In this document: one piece after another, positions 1-8,208 of the stretch
How the letters are laid out: each line of letters opens with the position of its first letter
Numbering within the stretch: position 1 is the stretch's first letter
Assembly (NCBI GenBank): GCA_037969055.1
Contig: JBBKWR010000186.1
Location: forward strand, 1 to 19,729
DNA from: Pelagihabitans sp037969055
GTDB taxonomy: Bacteria > Bacteroidota > Bacteroidia > Flavobacteriales > Flavobacteriaceae
Length of the DNA: 19,729 nucleotides
Direction: 5' to 3'
Translations under genes and position numbers: made by a program
Notes under the pieces: generated by a model
Database searches by the model: none
What the model saw: only the letters and a program-made list of their open reading frames with translations
Told to the model about the DNA's origin: nothing

Positions 1-1329
1 ATCACCTCCGACCGAAAACTGGTGGAACATTGCTGCATGCGAATGGACGTGCTCTACTTTCTGGGCTTTGACATAGACGAGGATCTGCCATGGCACTCAA
101 CGATCAGCAGGACGAGGCAACTTTACCCGGCATCCCTTTTCGGGACATTGTTCAACAAGGTATTTGCCCTGTGTGTCGATAGCGGGATGGTATCCGGCCA
201 TACCCAAGCGGTGGATTCGGCCCCGATAAAGGCAAACGCATCCATGGAAAGCGTAGTGCCGAAAGTGCCGGCCACTTCCATGGACGACCACTTGAAAAAA
301 GTGTCGGAAGAAAATCGGGAAACTACGAAAAAACATGTGGGAACGGTATCTCCCGCACATGTCTCCGCTCCCTCGCACGAGCTGAAGCGCGTAGAGAAAC
401 ACCACCGGAATCTACGGGACAGTCCGGTACGCCCTGCCGGTGCGTCCCACAAAAAAGCAAGGCTGCTCAGCAACAAGACACACTATAACCCCCACGATCC
501 GGATGCCCGTATATCGGTAAAGCCGGGCAAGGCCAGGAAGCTGAACTACCATTGCAGTATGGCGGTGGATACCGCGGAAGGGGTCATCTCGCATATCCAG
601 GCGGACTTTGCCGACGGGAGGGACAGCCAGTACCTGACCGATATCAGCCTGCAGGTCCAGAACCGTTTAAGGAAGAACGAGCTCATAATGACAGATCTCC
701 TGGCGGACGCAGGTTATTCCAATGGCTCCAACTACGATTTTCTCGAACGGAGGAAGGTTACCGGATGGATACCCGTTTTCGGAAAATACAAACCTGAGAT
801 AGAAGGTTTTCCATACAACAAGGAAAAGGATGAATACAGTTGCCCGATGAACAGGCCCCTGCCCTTCAAGGGATTCCGTACCAACCGGGACGGTAGCATA
901 CTGAAAAGCTACTGGGCAGCACCGAAGGACTGCAAGGCCTGCCCCATGAAATCCCAATGTGCGCCAAGTACGAAATCTAAAAAAATCACCAGAACGGTCT
1001 ATGACGAACAATATTTGAGGGCCTACGGCCGACAACACAGTGAAAGGGGCAAACGGATGAAAAAACTTAGGCAAAGTACAGTGGAGCCCGTATTCGGTAG
1101 TTTGACCCAGTTCTACGGTCTGAGAAAAATAGGCGTACTGGGCAAGGCCGGTGCACAAAAGGTCATGCTCATGGCCGCAATCGCCTTCAACCTGAAAAAG
1201 TACCTTAAGAAAGGGGGGAGGAAGCCTTCCATTGGCATTTTCAAGACGATCATGGATGCCTTACAAGACCGCCTGACCATTTCTTGCCAGCAGGTCCAAT
1301 CAAAACCGGTTCTCCTGAAGTCTTCGTAA
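1..1329 (+). CDS. IS1182-like transposase, 5' end cut by window edge
   Basis: This is a DDE transposase of the IS1182 type (IS4/IS5-like superfamily), which would move its own insertion sequence by cutting and rejoining DNA. The frame is open from base 1, so the gene starts outside the window; the GTG at 22 is only the first start-like codon inside it. The N-terminal part carries the conserved stretch LPWHSTISRTRQLYP. The central part has VDTAEGVISHIQADFADG, around a likely catalytic Asp. A cysteine cluster (CPMN, then CKACPMKSQC) follows. Near the C-terminus comes STVEPVFGSLTQFYGLRK, with the likely catalytic Glu. The visible reading frame is uninterrupted, so the copy may be intact. Family assignment is by recognised motifs; the exact IS name is not determined. 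Confidence 0.88.
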   Translation: MTSDRKLVEHCCMRMDVLYFLGFDIDEDLPWHSTISRTRQLYPASLFGTLFNKVFALCVDSGMVSGHTQAVDSAPIKANASMESVVPKVPATSMDDHLKKVSEENRETTKKHVGTVSPAHVSAPSHELKRVEKHHRNLRDSPVRPAGASHKKARLLSNKTHYNPHDPDARISVKPGKARKLNYHCSMAVDTAEGVISHIQADFADGRDSQYLTDISLQVQNRLRKNELIMTDLLADAGYSNGSNYDFLERRKVTGWIPVFGKYKPEIEGFPYNKEKDEYSCPMNRPLPFKGFRTNRDGSILKSYWAAPKDCKACPMKSQCAPSTKSKKITRTVYDEQYLRAYGRQHSERGKRMKKLRQSTVEPVFGSLTQFYGLRKIGVLGKAGAQKVMLMAAIAFNLKKYLKKGGRKPSIGIFKTIMDALQDRLTISCQQVQSKPVLLKSS

Positions 1330-1400
1330 AAACAGCCTTCTTGAATCGATCTCTTGCGCGTAGACCACTTCTGCAACGGCCACCTTCGTTTTGTGGGACC
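1..1400 (+). mobile_element. Right-hand part of an IS1182-like insertion sequence
   Basis: The element contains the transposase ending at 1329. Its right end probably lies in the 70 bases after the stop codon, where CCACTTCTGCAACGGCC (around 1365-1381) looks like a terminal inverted repeat of this family. The left end is outside the window, so neither the inverted repeat pair nor a target-site duplication can be confirmed. The right boundary given is approximate. Confidence 0.5.
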
Positions 1401-1532
1401 GTAAAAAAATTTGGATAATGATTGCGCTTTAAACTATTTGCTTTCTATTTACACTTTATGAGATAGTGCTCTTAAAATGCCACATGGGTTCGCCAAGGTG
1501 ATTATTTGCGAAGAATAAACCAAATTCGAATA
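1401..1532. other. Spacer between IS and first operon
   Basis: There is no gene here. The spacer separates the insertion sequence from the 3' end of the leftmost operon gene. I see only a weak five-base inverted repeat (TTCGC/GCGAA, about 1483-1516) and no convincing terminator. Any further downstream operon gene would have been displaced to the left of the IS. Confidence 0.4.
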
Positions 1533-2402
1533 TTACATAAGCACCGACCTCATGTACTTGTTGTTCAGTAGATAACTCTCAAACATTTTGGCATTTTCCG
1601 GCACTGCACCTTCAATCTGAATCCAACCTTCATATCCGATATCGTCCATAGCTTTACGTACTTGCTCAAAATCGATTTTTCCTTTACCGAGAAGGTATCC
1701 ATTCTCTTTGGCATGGAATTCACAAATATGCTGCTTGCCCAAGTACCGGATTTCCTCGTAGATATTATATCCCATTTCGTTAGCGTTGGCCACATCATAA
1801 TACACTTTCACGTTGGGGGAATCAACGGCATCCAGAATTTTCATATGTTCTTCGGCACTCAACCATGATTCAATACCCAAGATAATTCCTTGATCCTCCG
1901 CTTTTGGGGCGACTTTTTTAAGCCTTCGAATGGTTTCTTTCGTGCCCTCCGGGTCATTTTTTAAATCGCCATTGGAAAAGAATGCCAACAGTACCACTTT
2001 TGCTTTCATGATTTTGGCAACATCGATGCTGTCGGATACCCATTGTTCGGCTCTTGGGTCCGATTTATAGGGAATGTTGTTCATCTCACCAATGGCAATG
2101 CCCCCGATGGCCATGCCAAATTTTTCACAGGCATCTTTGTATTGTTGCTGTAGTTTCTTTTGACTTAGGTGCATGTTGTTGTCTAATGTGCCCAAACTGA
2201 TCTGTACGCCGTCAAGTCCTATTTTTTTGCCTACTTCGATGGCCTCGACTTTGGCGAGTTGCCCTATTGACCAGTCACATGCACCGACATTAAAGCGGTT
2301 CGAAGCATCGAACGCAAAGGCGTCATAAGCGCCAAGAACACTTAATCCCATTAATCCGATCGACGATTTCAAAAGGTCTCTTCTGGTTAATTTGTTATTC
2401 AT
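1533..2402 (-). CDS. Tat-exported sugar phosphate isomerase/epimerase-like TIM barrel
   Basis: This 289-residue protein belongs to the xylose-isomerase-like AP endonuclease-2 TIM-barrel family (sugar phosphate isomerases/epimerases). The N-terminus has a twin-arginine signal (TRRDLLK, residues 6-12), a hydrophobic stretch and a likely cleavage site after AFA at residue 30, so export to the periplasm is expected. Probable metal and catalytic residues are E178 (LGIESW), D203 (YYDVANA), H230 (CEFHAKE) and E264 (IQIEG), the usual E-D-H-E arrangement of the family. Length is normal. It is the last gene of the left operon, 28 bases after the cytochrome gene, and is paired in the regulon with a second Tat-exported TIM barrel at 14356. 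The fold and export are well supported; the substrate is unknown. Confidence 0.85.
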   Translation of the reverse strand: MNNKLTRRDLLKSSIGLMGLSVLGAYDAFAFDASNRFNVGACDWSIGQLAKVEAIEVGKKIGLDGVQISLGTLDNNMHLSQKKLQQQYKDACEKFGMAIGGIAIGEMNNIPYKSDPRAEQWVSDSIDVAKIMKAKVVLLAFFSNGDLKNDPEGTKETIRRLKKVAPKAEDQGIILGIESWLSAEEHMKILDAVDSPNVKVYYDVANANEMGYNIYEEIRYLGKQHICEFHAKENGYLLGKGKIDFEQVRKAMDDIGYEGWIQIEGAVPENAKMFESYLLNNKYMRSVLM

Positions 2403-2430
2403 GCTATTCCCTTTTACTTTGAATTATCCT

Positions 2431-5370
2431 TTATAGGCTACTATTTTTTAGTGTCAATAGATAGACTGCCAAATTTGCCAGATCTTGTTCTTTTAGACCT
2501 AGCGCCGTTGCATTTGGCATGATGCCTGTTTTCATTCGCTGTTTACTTTCAATATTGTCGGGGGCGATTACGATTTGTTTTCCCGTCATGTCTCTTATAA
2601 CTGTAGTTTCCCCTTCCGATAACAGAAAACCGTAAAACGCCTGGCCACTTTTCGTCTTTATCATGATGGGTTCGTACCCAAATACCATAGACGCATTCGG
2701 ATTGATAACGGCATCGAGTAGCGCGGCCTTATCGAACTTTTCTCCAATGGAAGATAGATCAGGTCCGATGTCGTTGCCACTTGTTCCGTTTTTGTGGCAT
2801 GTTGTGCATTTGGAGGTAAAGACGTTTTCTCCTGCTTTGCTATCCCCATTCAAACCCAAGATCAGTGGAATGGAAAGCGGTTTTCCACCAGGTTTCGTGA
2901 AATGTTCACTTGCCAGGGTACGTATTTCCAATTCGGGGTTTTCGAAAATTGCCTCCGAAACACCATTGATCAGTTCTTTGGACAGTTTATTCTCCGCGGC
3001 GAGGTTTATCAATAAGCGCCCCCCAATCAACGTGCCTGCCATTTGTTTACCGGCATCAATTCTATCGTTCAGCGTTTTAGAGCCATCGAGAAGCATTTCT
3101 TTTTGCACAACTATTGCTTCAGGAATTTCAAAAGTTTCCCCGCCTTCCGCTTGCCAATCCCACAAGGAGTACCAATCGTTGGTCATTCGAAAACCAATCC
3201 ACCAATTGGCCAATTCCTGTACTATGGCGTTCCCGCTTTCCCTACTTATCGCTAACATAGCGGCGACCGCATCCTTGTCGGCTATAAAGGCTAAGGCGTC
3301 AACGGCCTGTCTCTTTTGGGAATCATCCAAACTTTCGGTCAAGGCCCGTTCCTTCAGGGCTACTATAGCCGATTTTGGATGCAGTCTCCAAACCAAAGAA
3401 GCAAATTCATCGGACCACGCTGCCGACTTTTCAGGTTGTTCGGAAAGCAATTCGGCATAGGCCATATCTTCTTTCCCTTCCATAGCAATTCCCAAAGACT
3501 CAAGGTACCAAGGATCCTTTCCATCGTAGCCGTGAAATAATTTTATAATGAGCTCTGCACTTTTATCCCAAGGAATATTCCTGAGCGATAATGCAACCTC
3601 CCTGCGAACGTCGGCAGAGGAATCTTCGGCTGCCATAGAAGCATATCGTAAAATGGCATCCTCGCTAGTCTTAAGTGCCCTGTAAGCAACGACCCTCAAC
3701 CTTGGGTCGGGTTCGTTCTGCAAAATATTTTCAACAACCTCGGTCCCCTTCGGCCCCAATTTTGATAACAACCAAATTGCCCTGGCTTTATGCAATGGAT
3801 TGTCGGATGCTAAAATTTTCTCAATATCGGCAACAACCCCTTCCCCCTGTTTTGCCAATTTTTCAAAACCTAAATTCCGTACATTGATAGCCGGATTGAG
3901 CAGTGCACCGATTTGACCTTCAGTGGTGGTCAAATCTATTTTTGGACTTTTCAATTGCTTACCTTTCGGAGTAAGTCGGTAGATACGGCCATAGCCGACA
4001 CTATCCATCATTTGATGCCCGCCTACGACGGGATCGTACCAATCGGCTATATAAATGGCCCCATCAGTGCCTACTGCGACATCACTAGGACGAAACCATT
4101 TTCTCTTATCGTCGTCAATTTCGTTCCAAATATAACCTTCGGTCGATTCTTGCATCGAAGTAATCAAGTCTCTTTTTTCAAGTGCGAAACCCGCGCCTTT
4201 TTTCGATGGTTGATAGGCAAAGACGACGTTCCTACCCGCATCGGCACTCAATACCATGCCCCTATACTCCGGCCCGAATGCATCACCTTCATAAACCACT
4301 ACCCCGGTCGGGGATCCAGCACCGGTATTATCTCCGGCAGGCATTACCCCGGGATCGTCTTGGTGCCAATGGGCAGTAAAGATATCTTGACCTGGTTTTC
4401 GGTCCGCCTGCCAAGTGCGCTTGCCATTGGCGTTGAAGTATCCCGCATTACCCCCTTCCATAATCCAAGTTACCCGACAGGTTTCCACTTGGTCATCGTT
4501 GTCGTTTTGCCACATATTTCCATAAGAGTCCAAGGCCACTTCGAAAGAGTTTCTAAAATTATGTCCCATAACTTCAAGACCGCTGCCATCTTTTTGAATT
4601 CTCAAAGCGAGACCACCGACCCAAACACGCCCATCGTCGCTCACCTGATTGGGTTCGTTCTTGTCATTGTAAGGTGTTCCGCCGGTATAGACACTGCCGG
4701 AGCGAAGCTTCCAACCGGCTTTATCGGTCACCTCATGCGGTCCGGCATTACCGGTATTGAAGTAGTACCGGCCATCAGGCCCTGCGATTAGGGAATGGAG
4801 GCTATGATCATGGTCAAAACCGCCAAAACCGGTTAGAAAAACTTCTTTTTTATCGGGCACATCATCCCCATTTTCATCGGTATAAACTATGAGCGACGGG
4901 GCAGAGGAAACATAGACCTTGTTGCCTAGAACGGCGATGCCCATTGGCGCTACCAAATCTTTGTCTTGCACGAACACTTTAGAAGAATCACTAACGCCAT
5001 CCCCATCGGTATCCTCCAAAATCATAACGCGATCACCTTTTTCGAAATGCAGTCGCTTTTCGGGATCGTTATTAAAATTGCGATAATTGACCGCTTCCGT
5101 GACCCAAATTCTTCCCTTTGCATCGACATCTATATTGGTTGGATTGTAAAAGGATGGCGATTCGGCCCAAAGGGCAACTTCCCATCCTTCAGGAACAACG
5201 AAACCATTATTTTCCGTAGTTTTAAAATCGAGTTCGGGAGTTACATAGTCCGCCAATCTTTTATCGGCGCATGAAACAAGACCAATCAAAAGGGCTATCG
5301 TGGAAGCTAACCTAGCCACACCTTGCATAAAGCCTTTCGATTTCAATGTGTCGAGCTCTAGAATTTTCAT
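2431..5370 (-). CDS. Lipoprotein dehydrogenase-like propeller, HEAT repeats and cytochrome c domain
   Basis: This is a 979-residue secreted protein of the type called PVC-type or membrane-bound dehydrogenase with heme-binding domain. A lipoprotein signal ends in LVSC, with C34 the lipidated residue. The internal Met at residue 15 (base 5328) would give a more typical signal peptide and is an alternative start. A six-bladed, sorbosone-dehydrogenase-like propeller follows (about residues 55-480; note VPEGWEVALWAESP and ADWYDPVVGG). An alpha-helical HEAT-like region spans about 500-830. The C-terminal cytochrome c domain has CTTCH at 855-859 and a likely axial Met at 951 (GIMPNA). It probably oxidises a sugar or alcohol in the periplasm and passes electrons to the respiratory chain. 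The actual substrate and any quinone cofactor are not evident. It lies 111 bases after the lactonase gene, and I see no operator in that gap. Confidence 0.88.
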   Translation of the reverse strand: MKILELDTLKSKGFMQGVARLASTIALLIGLVSCADKRLADYVTPELDFKTTENNGFVVPEGWEVALWAESPSFYNPTNIDVDAKGRIWVTEAVNYRNFNNDPEKRLHFEKGDRVMILEDTDGDGVSDSSKVFVQDKDLVAPMGIAVLGNKVYVSSAPSLIVYTDENGDDVPDKKEVFLTGFGGFDHDHSLHSLIAGPDGRYYFNTGNAGPHEVTDKAGWKLRSGSVYTGGTPYNDKNEPNQVSDDGRVWVGGLALRIQKDGSGLEVMGHNFRNSFEVALDSYGNMWQNDNDDQVETCRVTWIMEGGNAGYFNANGKRTWQADRKPGQDIFTAHWHQDDPGVMPAGDNTGAGSPTGVVVYEGDAFGPEYRGMVLSADAGRNVVFAYQPSKKGAGFALEKRDLITSMQESTEGYIWNEIDDDKRKWFRPSDVAVGTDGAIYIADWYDPVVGGHQMMDSVGYGRIYRLTPKGKQLKSPKIDLTTTEGQIGALLNPAINVRNLGFEKLAKQGEGVVADIEKILASDNPLHKARAIWLLSKLGPKGTEVVENILQNEPDPRLRVVAYRALKTSEDAILRYASMAAEDSSADVRREVALSLRNIPWDKSAELIIKLFHGYDGKDPWYLESLGIAMEGKEDMAYAELLSEQPEKSAAWSDEFASLVWRLHPKSAIVALKERALTESLDDSQKRQAVDALAFIADKDAVAAMLAISRESGNAIVQELANWWIGFRMTNDWYSLWDWQAEGGETFEIPEAIVVQKEMLLDGSKTLNDRIDAGKQMAGTLIGGRLLINLAAENKLSKELINGVSEAIFENPELEIRTLASEHFTKPGGKPLSIPLILGLNGDSKAGENVFTSKCTTCHKNGTSGNDIGPDLSSIGEKFDKAALLDAVINPNASMVFGYEPIMIKTKSGQAFYGFLLSEGETTVIRDMTGKQIVIAPDNIESKQRMKTGIMPNATALGLKEQDLANLAVYLLTLKNSSL

Positions 5371-5481
5371 AATCGGTCAATTTATATTTACGTTTGCACC
5401 CAGATGGGTATCTTCGGTTTTGTGATTTATTGGACGGACAAAAGCTCAAAATTTTGCTGAATGTCGTTTTCCGAAAATATT

Positions 5482-6327
5482 TTAGACAAAAAAATATTCT
5501 CCCCCGGTAAGCACCTTATAGCCCTGTACTTTTTCTTTGGCTTCAAAAATAAAATCGTTGACATCCGCGGTGTTAAAGCTAAACAAATCGTAGTGGCAGG
5601 GAATGACATATTTGGCGCCGATAGACTTGCCCAATTCAACGGCTTCTTTACTATTTAGATTTCCTGCAACTTTCCGTTCGGGTTTGTTGCCGTTGATGGG
5701 CAAGATCGCCACATCGACATCAAAGGGCCTTAATAATTCGACCATCCCATCGAACCACAAGGTATCGCCACTGTGATAAATGGTATATTTGCCAAATTGA
5801 ATGACAAAGCCCATAAACTTGCAATTTCCATTGTCATCCCTGGCCAGTTCATTGTGTTTTGCGGGAATGCCTATAAAAGTAAAATCGTCAATTGAAACTG
5901 AATCACCATCGTTCATGCCTATGGGGAAATCTTTGTCGCACTGTAACCGATTAGATACGAAATTCCGATTTGCCTCGGGAATGATCAACTTGATTTCCGG
6001 ATTATTTTTGATAACAGGAAGCAGGGTCTCCGCATCCAAATGATCGGTATGGTTGTGGCTTGAAGTGGCTATGGAGATATTTTTCAGCAGTTCTGGCCGC
6101 ACCACCAGTTCACTCAAGCGAATATGTGGCTTTTCGGTTTCCGCATACTTTTTGGTCAGTGAATCTGAGAGGTAAGGGTCGATGAGCACCCTTTTACCGT
6201 TCCATTGCAACAGGTACCCGCTTTGGCCCAACCACCATAGGCGAAAGCCTTCTTTTTCGGAAAGGAACGAATCCATTTCTTCAATGAGTTTCTCGTCTTT
6301 TTTTACTGCGGGAATCAAATTGGTCAT
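5482..6327 (-). CDS. UlaG-like metallo-beta-lactamase-fold lactonase
   Basis: This 281-residue cytoplasmic metallo-beta-lactamase-fold hydrolase most resembles UlaG, the L-ascorbate-6-phosphate lactonase. The N-terminal WWLGQSGYLL (31-40) matches the UlaG WWLG motif. The metal site HNHTDH is at 91-96, H158 (IPAKHNE) is a further candidate ligand, YHSGDT is at 184-189, and the C-terminal VIPCHYDLFSF (H245) matches the UlaG VIPFHHDIW motif. The expected reaction is hydrolysis of a sugar lactone or related ester. Its start codon overlaps the stop of the MetE-like gene by four bases (ATGA), so the two are translationally coupled and probably act on the same route. The fold is certain; lactonase activity is an inference from family resemblance, and it could be another MBL hydrolase. 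Confidence 0.82.
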   Translation of the reverse strand: MTNLIPAVKKDEKLIEEMDSFLSEKEGFRLWWLGQSGYLLQWNGKRVLIDPYLSDSLTKKYAETEKPHIRLSELVVRPELLKNISIATSSHNHTDHLDAETLLPVIKNNPEIKLIIPEANRNFVSNRLQCDKDFPIGMNDGDSVSIDDFTFIGIPAKHNELARDDNGNCKFMGFVIQFGKYTIYHSGDTLWFDGMVELLRPFDVDVAILPINGNKPERKVAGNLNSKEAVELGKSIGAKYVIPCHYDLFSFNTADVNDFIFEAKEKVQGYKVLTGGEYFFV

Positions 6328-7352
6328 AGCGATTCACGTACTTTTTTGGCCCCGGCGACCATATTTATTAGTTTTTGCCGTGAGGCCCAACGGGCTGTTT
6401 GGCTTAGCCCACAATCAGGGGCTACCGACAACTTTTCCGCAGGCACATATTTTAGGCAACGGTTGATACGTTCCACAACATCGGCAACGGTTTCTATATA
6501 GTAATTTTTAACATCGATGATTCCAACGGCCACGTTCATCCTTTCGGCAAAGGGTGCCAAGAGTTCGATTTCGGCAAACTCGCGATTGGCCATTTCAACA
6601 TGGATCTCATCTACATCCATATCCAAAAAATCGGGTAGCATCGGCTTGATACTTCTGTAACCCACCGGTCTTCCTTTAAAGTTCCCGAAACAAAGGTGCG
6701 TACTGAGGTTGCATTTTCCCTTAATAGATTTTACGGTTCGGTTAAAAATATCGACAAAACGTTTGGTATCGGACTTATAGGCGTAACAGCTCATAGAAGG
6801 CTCGTCGACCGTAATTTCAGTACAACCGGCGGCTACCAATGCTTCGAGTTCACTACTAATGATCGGCAATAAGGCTTCGGCAATCTCAAAACGGTCTTTA
6901 TATCTATCGTTGGGCAATAACCTTCCTGATAACGTATAAGGTCCTGGAATACTCGCCTTAAGAGTCGGGCCGACCGGAGCCAATTTCTTTAGACGTTCGA
7001 ATTCCTTTACCGCACCGAGACCGTTGGGGGCGGACAAATCACCGATAATATTATTTTTCCCGCGTTGATCGTGTGCGGCTGGGCCGAACTTTCTTGTATT
7101 CGATGCATTGTTTTCAATACCGTTGATGAATCCGTAAAAAGACAAATTGAAGTCTAAACGTGTCTGTTCGCCATCGGTAATAACATCGAGGCCGGCGGTC
7201 GTTTGGTCGTGTATTGCTGCGATAACGGCATCTTCGATGGCTTCTTCAATATCTGCGGCCCCAAACTTATCGAGATGTTGCGATACGAACTCAAGCCATC
7301 CCGGAAATGGATAACTTCCTATGACCGTTGTTCTAATCGGAATTTTGCTCAT
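6324..7352 (-). CDS. MetE catalytic-domain-like methyltransferase (cobalamin-independent methionine synthase family)
   Basis: This corresponds only to the C-terminal catalytic half of MetE (342 residues here, against about 750 in full MetE). It keeps the zinc site H219-x-C221 (STHLCFGN), E253 (IHVEMAN) and C314 (PDCGLSQ), numbered from the chosen start, and a DEPSMS motif (183-188) where MetE binds homocysteine. Core-MetE proteins move methyl groups to homocysteine from donors other than methyl-tetrahydrofolate, or have unknown roles. The reading frame extends to an ATG at 7385, but the predicted minus-strand promoter would begin transcription near 7391, leaving almost no leader. The ATG at 7352, giving MSKIPIRTTVIGSYP, is therefore preferred. 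It is the first gene of the left operon and is coupled to the UlaG-like gene. Confidence 0.85.
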   Translation of the reverse strand: MSKIPIRTTVIGSYPFPGWLEFVSQHLDKFGAADIEEAIEDAVIAAIHDQTTAGLDVITDGEQTRLDFNLSFYGFINGIENNASNTRKFGPAAHDQRGKNNIIGDLSAPNGLGAVKEFERLKKLAPVGPTLKASIPGPYTLSGRLLPNDRYKDRFEIAEALLPIISSELEALVAAGCTEITVDEPSMSCYAYKSDTKRFVDIFNRTVKSIKGKCNLSTHLCFGNFKGRPVGYRSIKPMLPDFLDMDVDEIHVEMANREFAEIELLAPFAERMNVAVGIIDVKNYYIETVADVVERINRCLKYVPAEKLSVAPDCGLSQTARWASRQKLINMVAGAKKVRESL

Positions 7353-7397
7353 GATATGTTTTGTGTTTGCTATTTTTTGCAGCATGTGAAATCTAAG

Positions 7398-7428
7398 CTA
7401 ATGTAACCAAAACAACTTGTATGTACAA
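7398..7428 (-). promoter_or_regulatory. Promoter of left operon
   Basis: Read on the minus strand, TTG (complement of 7426-7428) is followed by exactly 20 bases and then TACATTAG (complement of 7398-7405), matching five of six positions of the Bacteroidota -7 box TAnnTTTG. The TTG lies inside the operator palindrome, so regulator binding would block it. The predicted transcription start near 7391 supports the 7352 start codon. Confidence 0.55.
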
Positions 7429-7430
7429 GT
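7415..7430. promoter_or_regulatory. GntR/UTRA operator 1 (divergent promoter)
   Basis: ACTTGTATGTACAAGT is a perfect inverted repeat with 7-bp arms ACTTGTA/TACAAGT around a TG centre. It resembles operators of HutC-subfamily GntR regulators (CTTGTAnnTACAAG type). It sits between the regulator gene and the left operon and overlaps the -33 element of both divergent promoters, so one bound dimer could repress both. The identical 16-mer occurs again at 15378-15393. Confidence 0.75.
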
Positions 7431-7447
7431 AATAATTCATACATTCC
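7417..7447 (+). promoter_or_regulatory. Promoter of GntR regulator gene
   Basis: TTG (7417-7419, inside the operator) is followed by 20 bases and then TACATTCC (7440-7447), a weaker match (four of six) to TAnnTTTG. The spacing equals that of the other two operator-linked promoters. The predicted start of transcription near 7454 leaves a leader of about 14 bases to the ATG at 7468. Autoregulation is implied. Confidence 0.4.
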
Positions 7448-7467
7448 AATTCGAATTTCGAATACCA

Positions 7468-8208
7468 ATGTCTAACTTAGTGATCTTGAAAGCCAGAAAA
7501 ATCAAAAACAGAAAATACCACACGATTCAGGACTATATCAGAAGACGTATTCAGACTGGAAAATATCCTGTTGGTAGTTATCTGCCTTCAGAAAATGAAA
7601 TTTGCGGCCAATTTAGTACGACCAGGACTACTGTGAGAAAGGCTTTGGACGAATTGCTGAAGGAAGGCTTTATTGAAAAGGAACAAGGCAAAGGTAGCAA
7701 GGTAATCGAACGAAGAAAGTCTTTAGGCCTTCTGACGGTCAAAGGATTTTCGGGTTCAATTGATTACGAAGTAAAAACGATAGTTACAGAGGGTCCAAAA
7801 ATAACGCAATGGGATCCGATTATTCCATTTTCATTAACGGAGGAAGAAAAAAGGTCAAATTGTGTCTTTTTTCAAAGAGTTAGGCATATTAATGACCGAC
7901 CGGTAGTCTTAGAGAATAATTGGTATGCCAACGATGCACTTCAAGTAATCAATTCTGAAGCCTTCATAGAGGGTTCCTTTTTCAAAACACTTAGCCAAGA
8001 GCATTTTATTGAAATTATGGGCGCAGAGCAAGAATTGCGATCAATACCTGCAAGTCAGGAGGTGGCGAAGAACCTGGGAATACAAGAGGGAATCCCAATT
8101 TTGCATATCTCCGTACGTTTTCGAACTAGCAAGCCAGGCTTAAACCTTTACGGGGATTTGTATTGTAATACCACAGATTACCCTATTTGCAACAGCTATT
8201 TCTTATGA
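7468..8208 (+). CDS. GntR family transcriptional regulator, HutC subfamily (HTH plus UTRA)
   Basis: This 246-residue regulator has an N-terminal winged helix-turn-helix (about 14-80). It shows the HutC/GntR signature: IQDYIRRRIQTGKYPVGSYL, LPSENEI, TTRTTVRKALDELLKEGFI and EQGKGSKV. A UTRA ligand-binding domain follows (about 95-240), which in this subfamily binds a small effector such as a sugar phosphate or an amino-acid derivative. An upstream in-frame TTG at 7417 lies inside the operator, so the ATG at 7468 is the likely start. It stands between two operons whose promoters share the same palindrome, and probably represses both and itself until a pathway intermediate binds. Its 3' end overlaps the convergent hydrolase gene by six bases. 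The effector cannot be read from the sequence. Confidence 0.92.
   Translation: MSNLVILKARKIKNRKYHTIQDYIRRRIQTGKYPVGSYLPSENEICGQFSTTRTTVRKALDELLKEGFIEKEQGKGSKVIERRKSLGLLTVKGFSGSIDYEVKTIVTEGPKITQWDPIIPFSLTEEEKRSNCVFFQRVRHINDRPVVLENNWYANDALQVINSEAFIEGSFFKTLSQEHFIEIMGAEQELRSIPASQEVAKNLGIQEGIPILHISVRFRTSKPGLNLYGDLYCNTTDYPICNSYFL

Noticed and set aside
667..1158. 163-codon minus-strand frame within the transposase
   Set aside because: Lies wholly antisense to the conserved transposase and has no family features.
3913..4791. 292-codon open frame on the plus strand (and others such as 2663-3460) opposite the cytochrome gene
   Set aside because: They are antisense shadows of a long gene with clear domains, and their translations have no recognisable motif.
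5371..5481. A third regulator operator ahead of the cytochrome gene
   Set aside because: No copy or near-copy of the palindrome is present in this gap, so the gene is assumed to be read from the upstream promoter.
7417..7467. TTG at 7417 as start of the regulator
   Set aside because: It lies inside the operator and upstream of the predicted transcription start; the ATG at 7468 fits both the promoter and the family.
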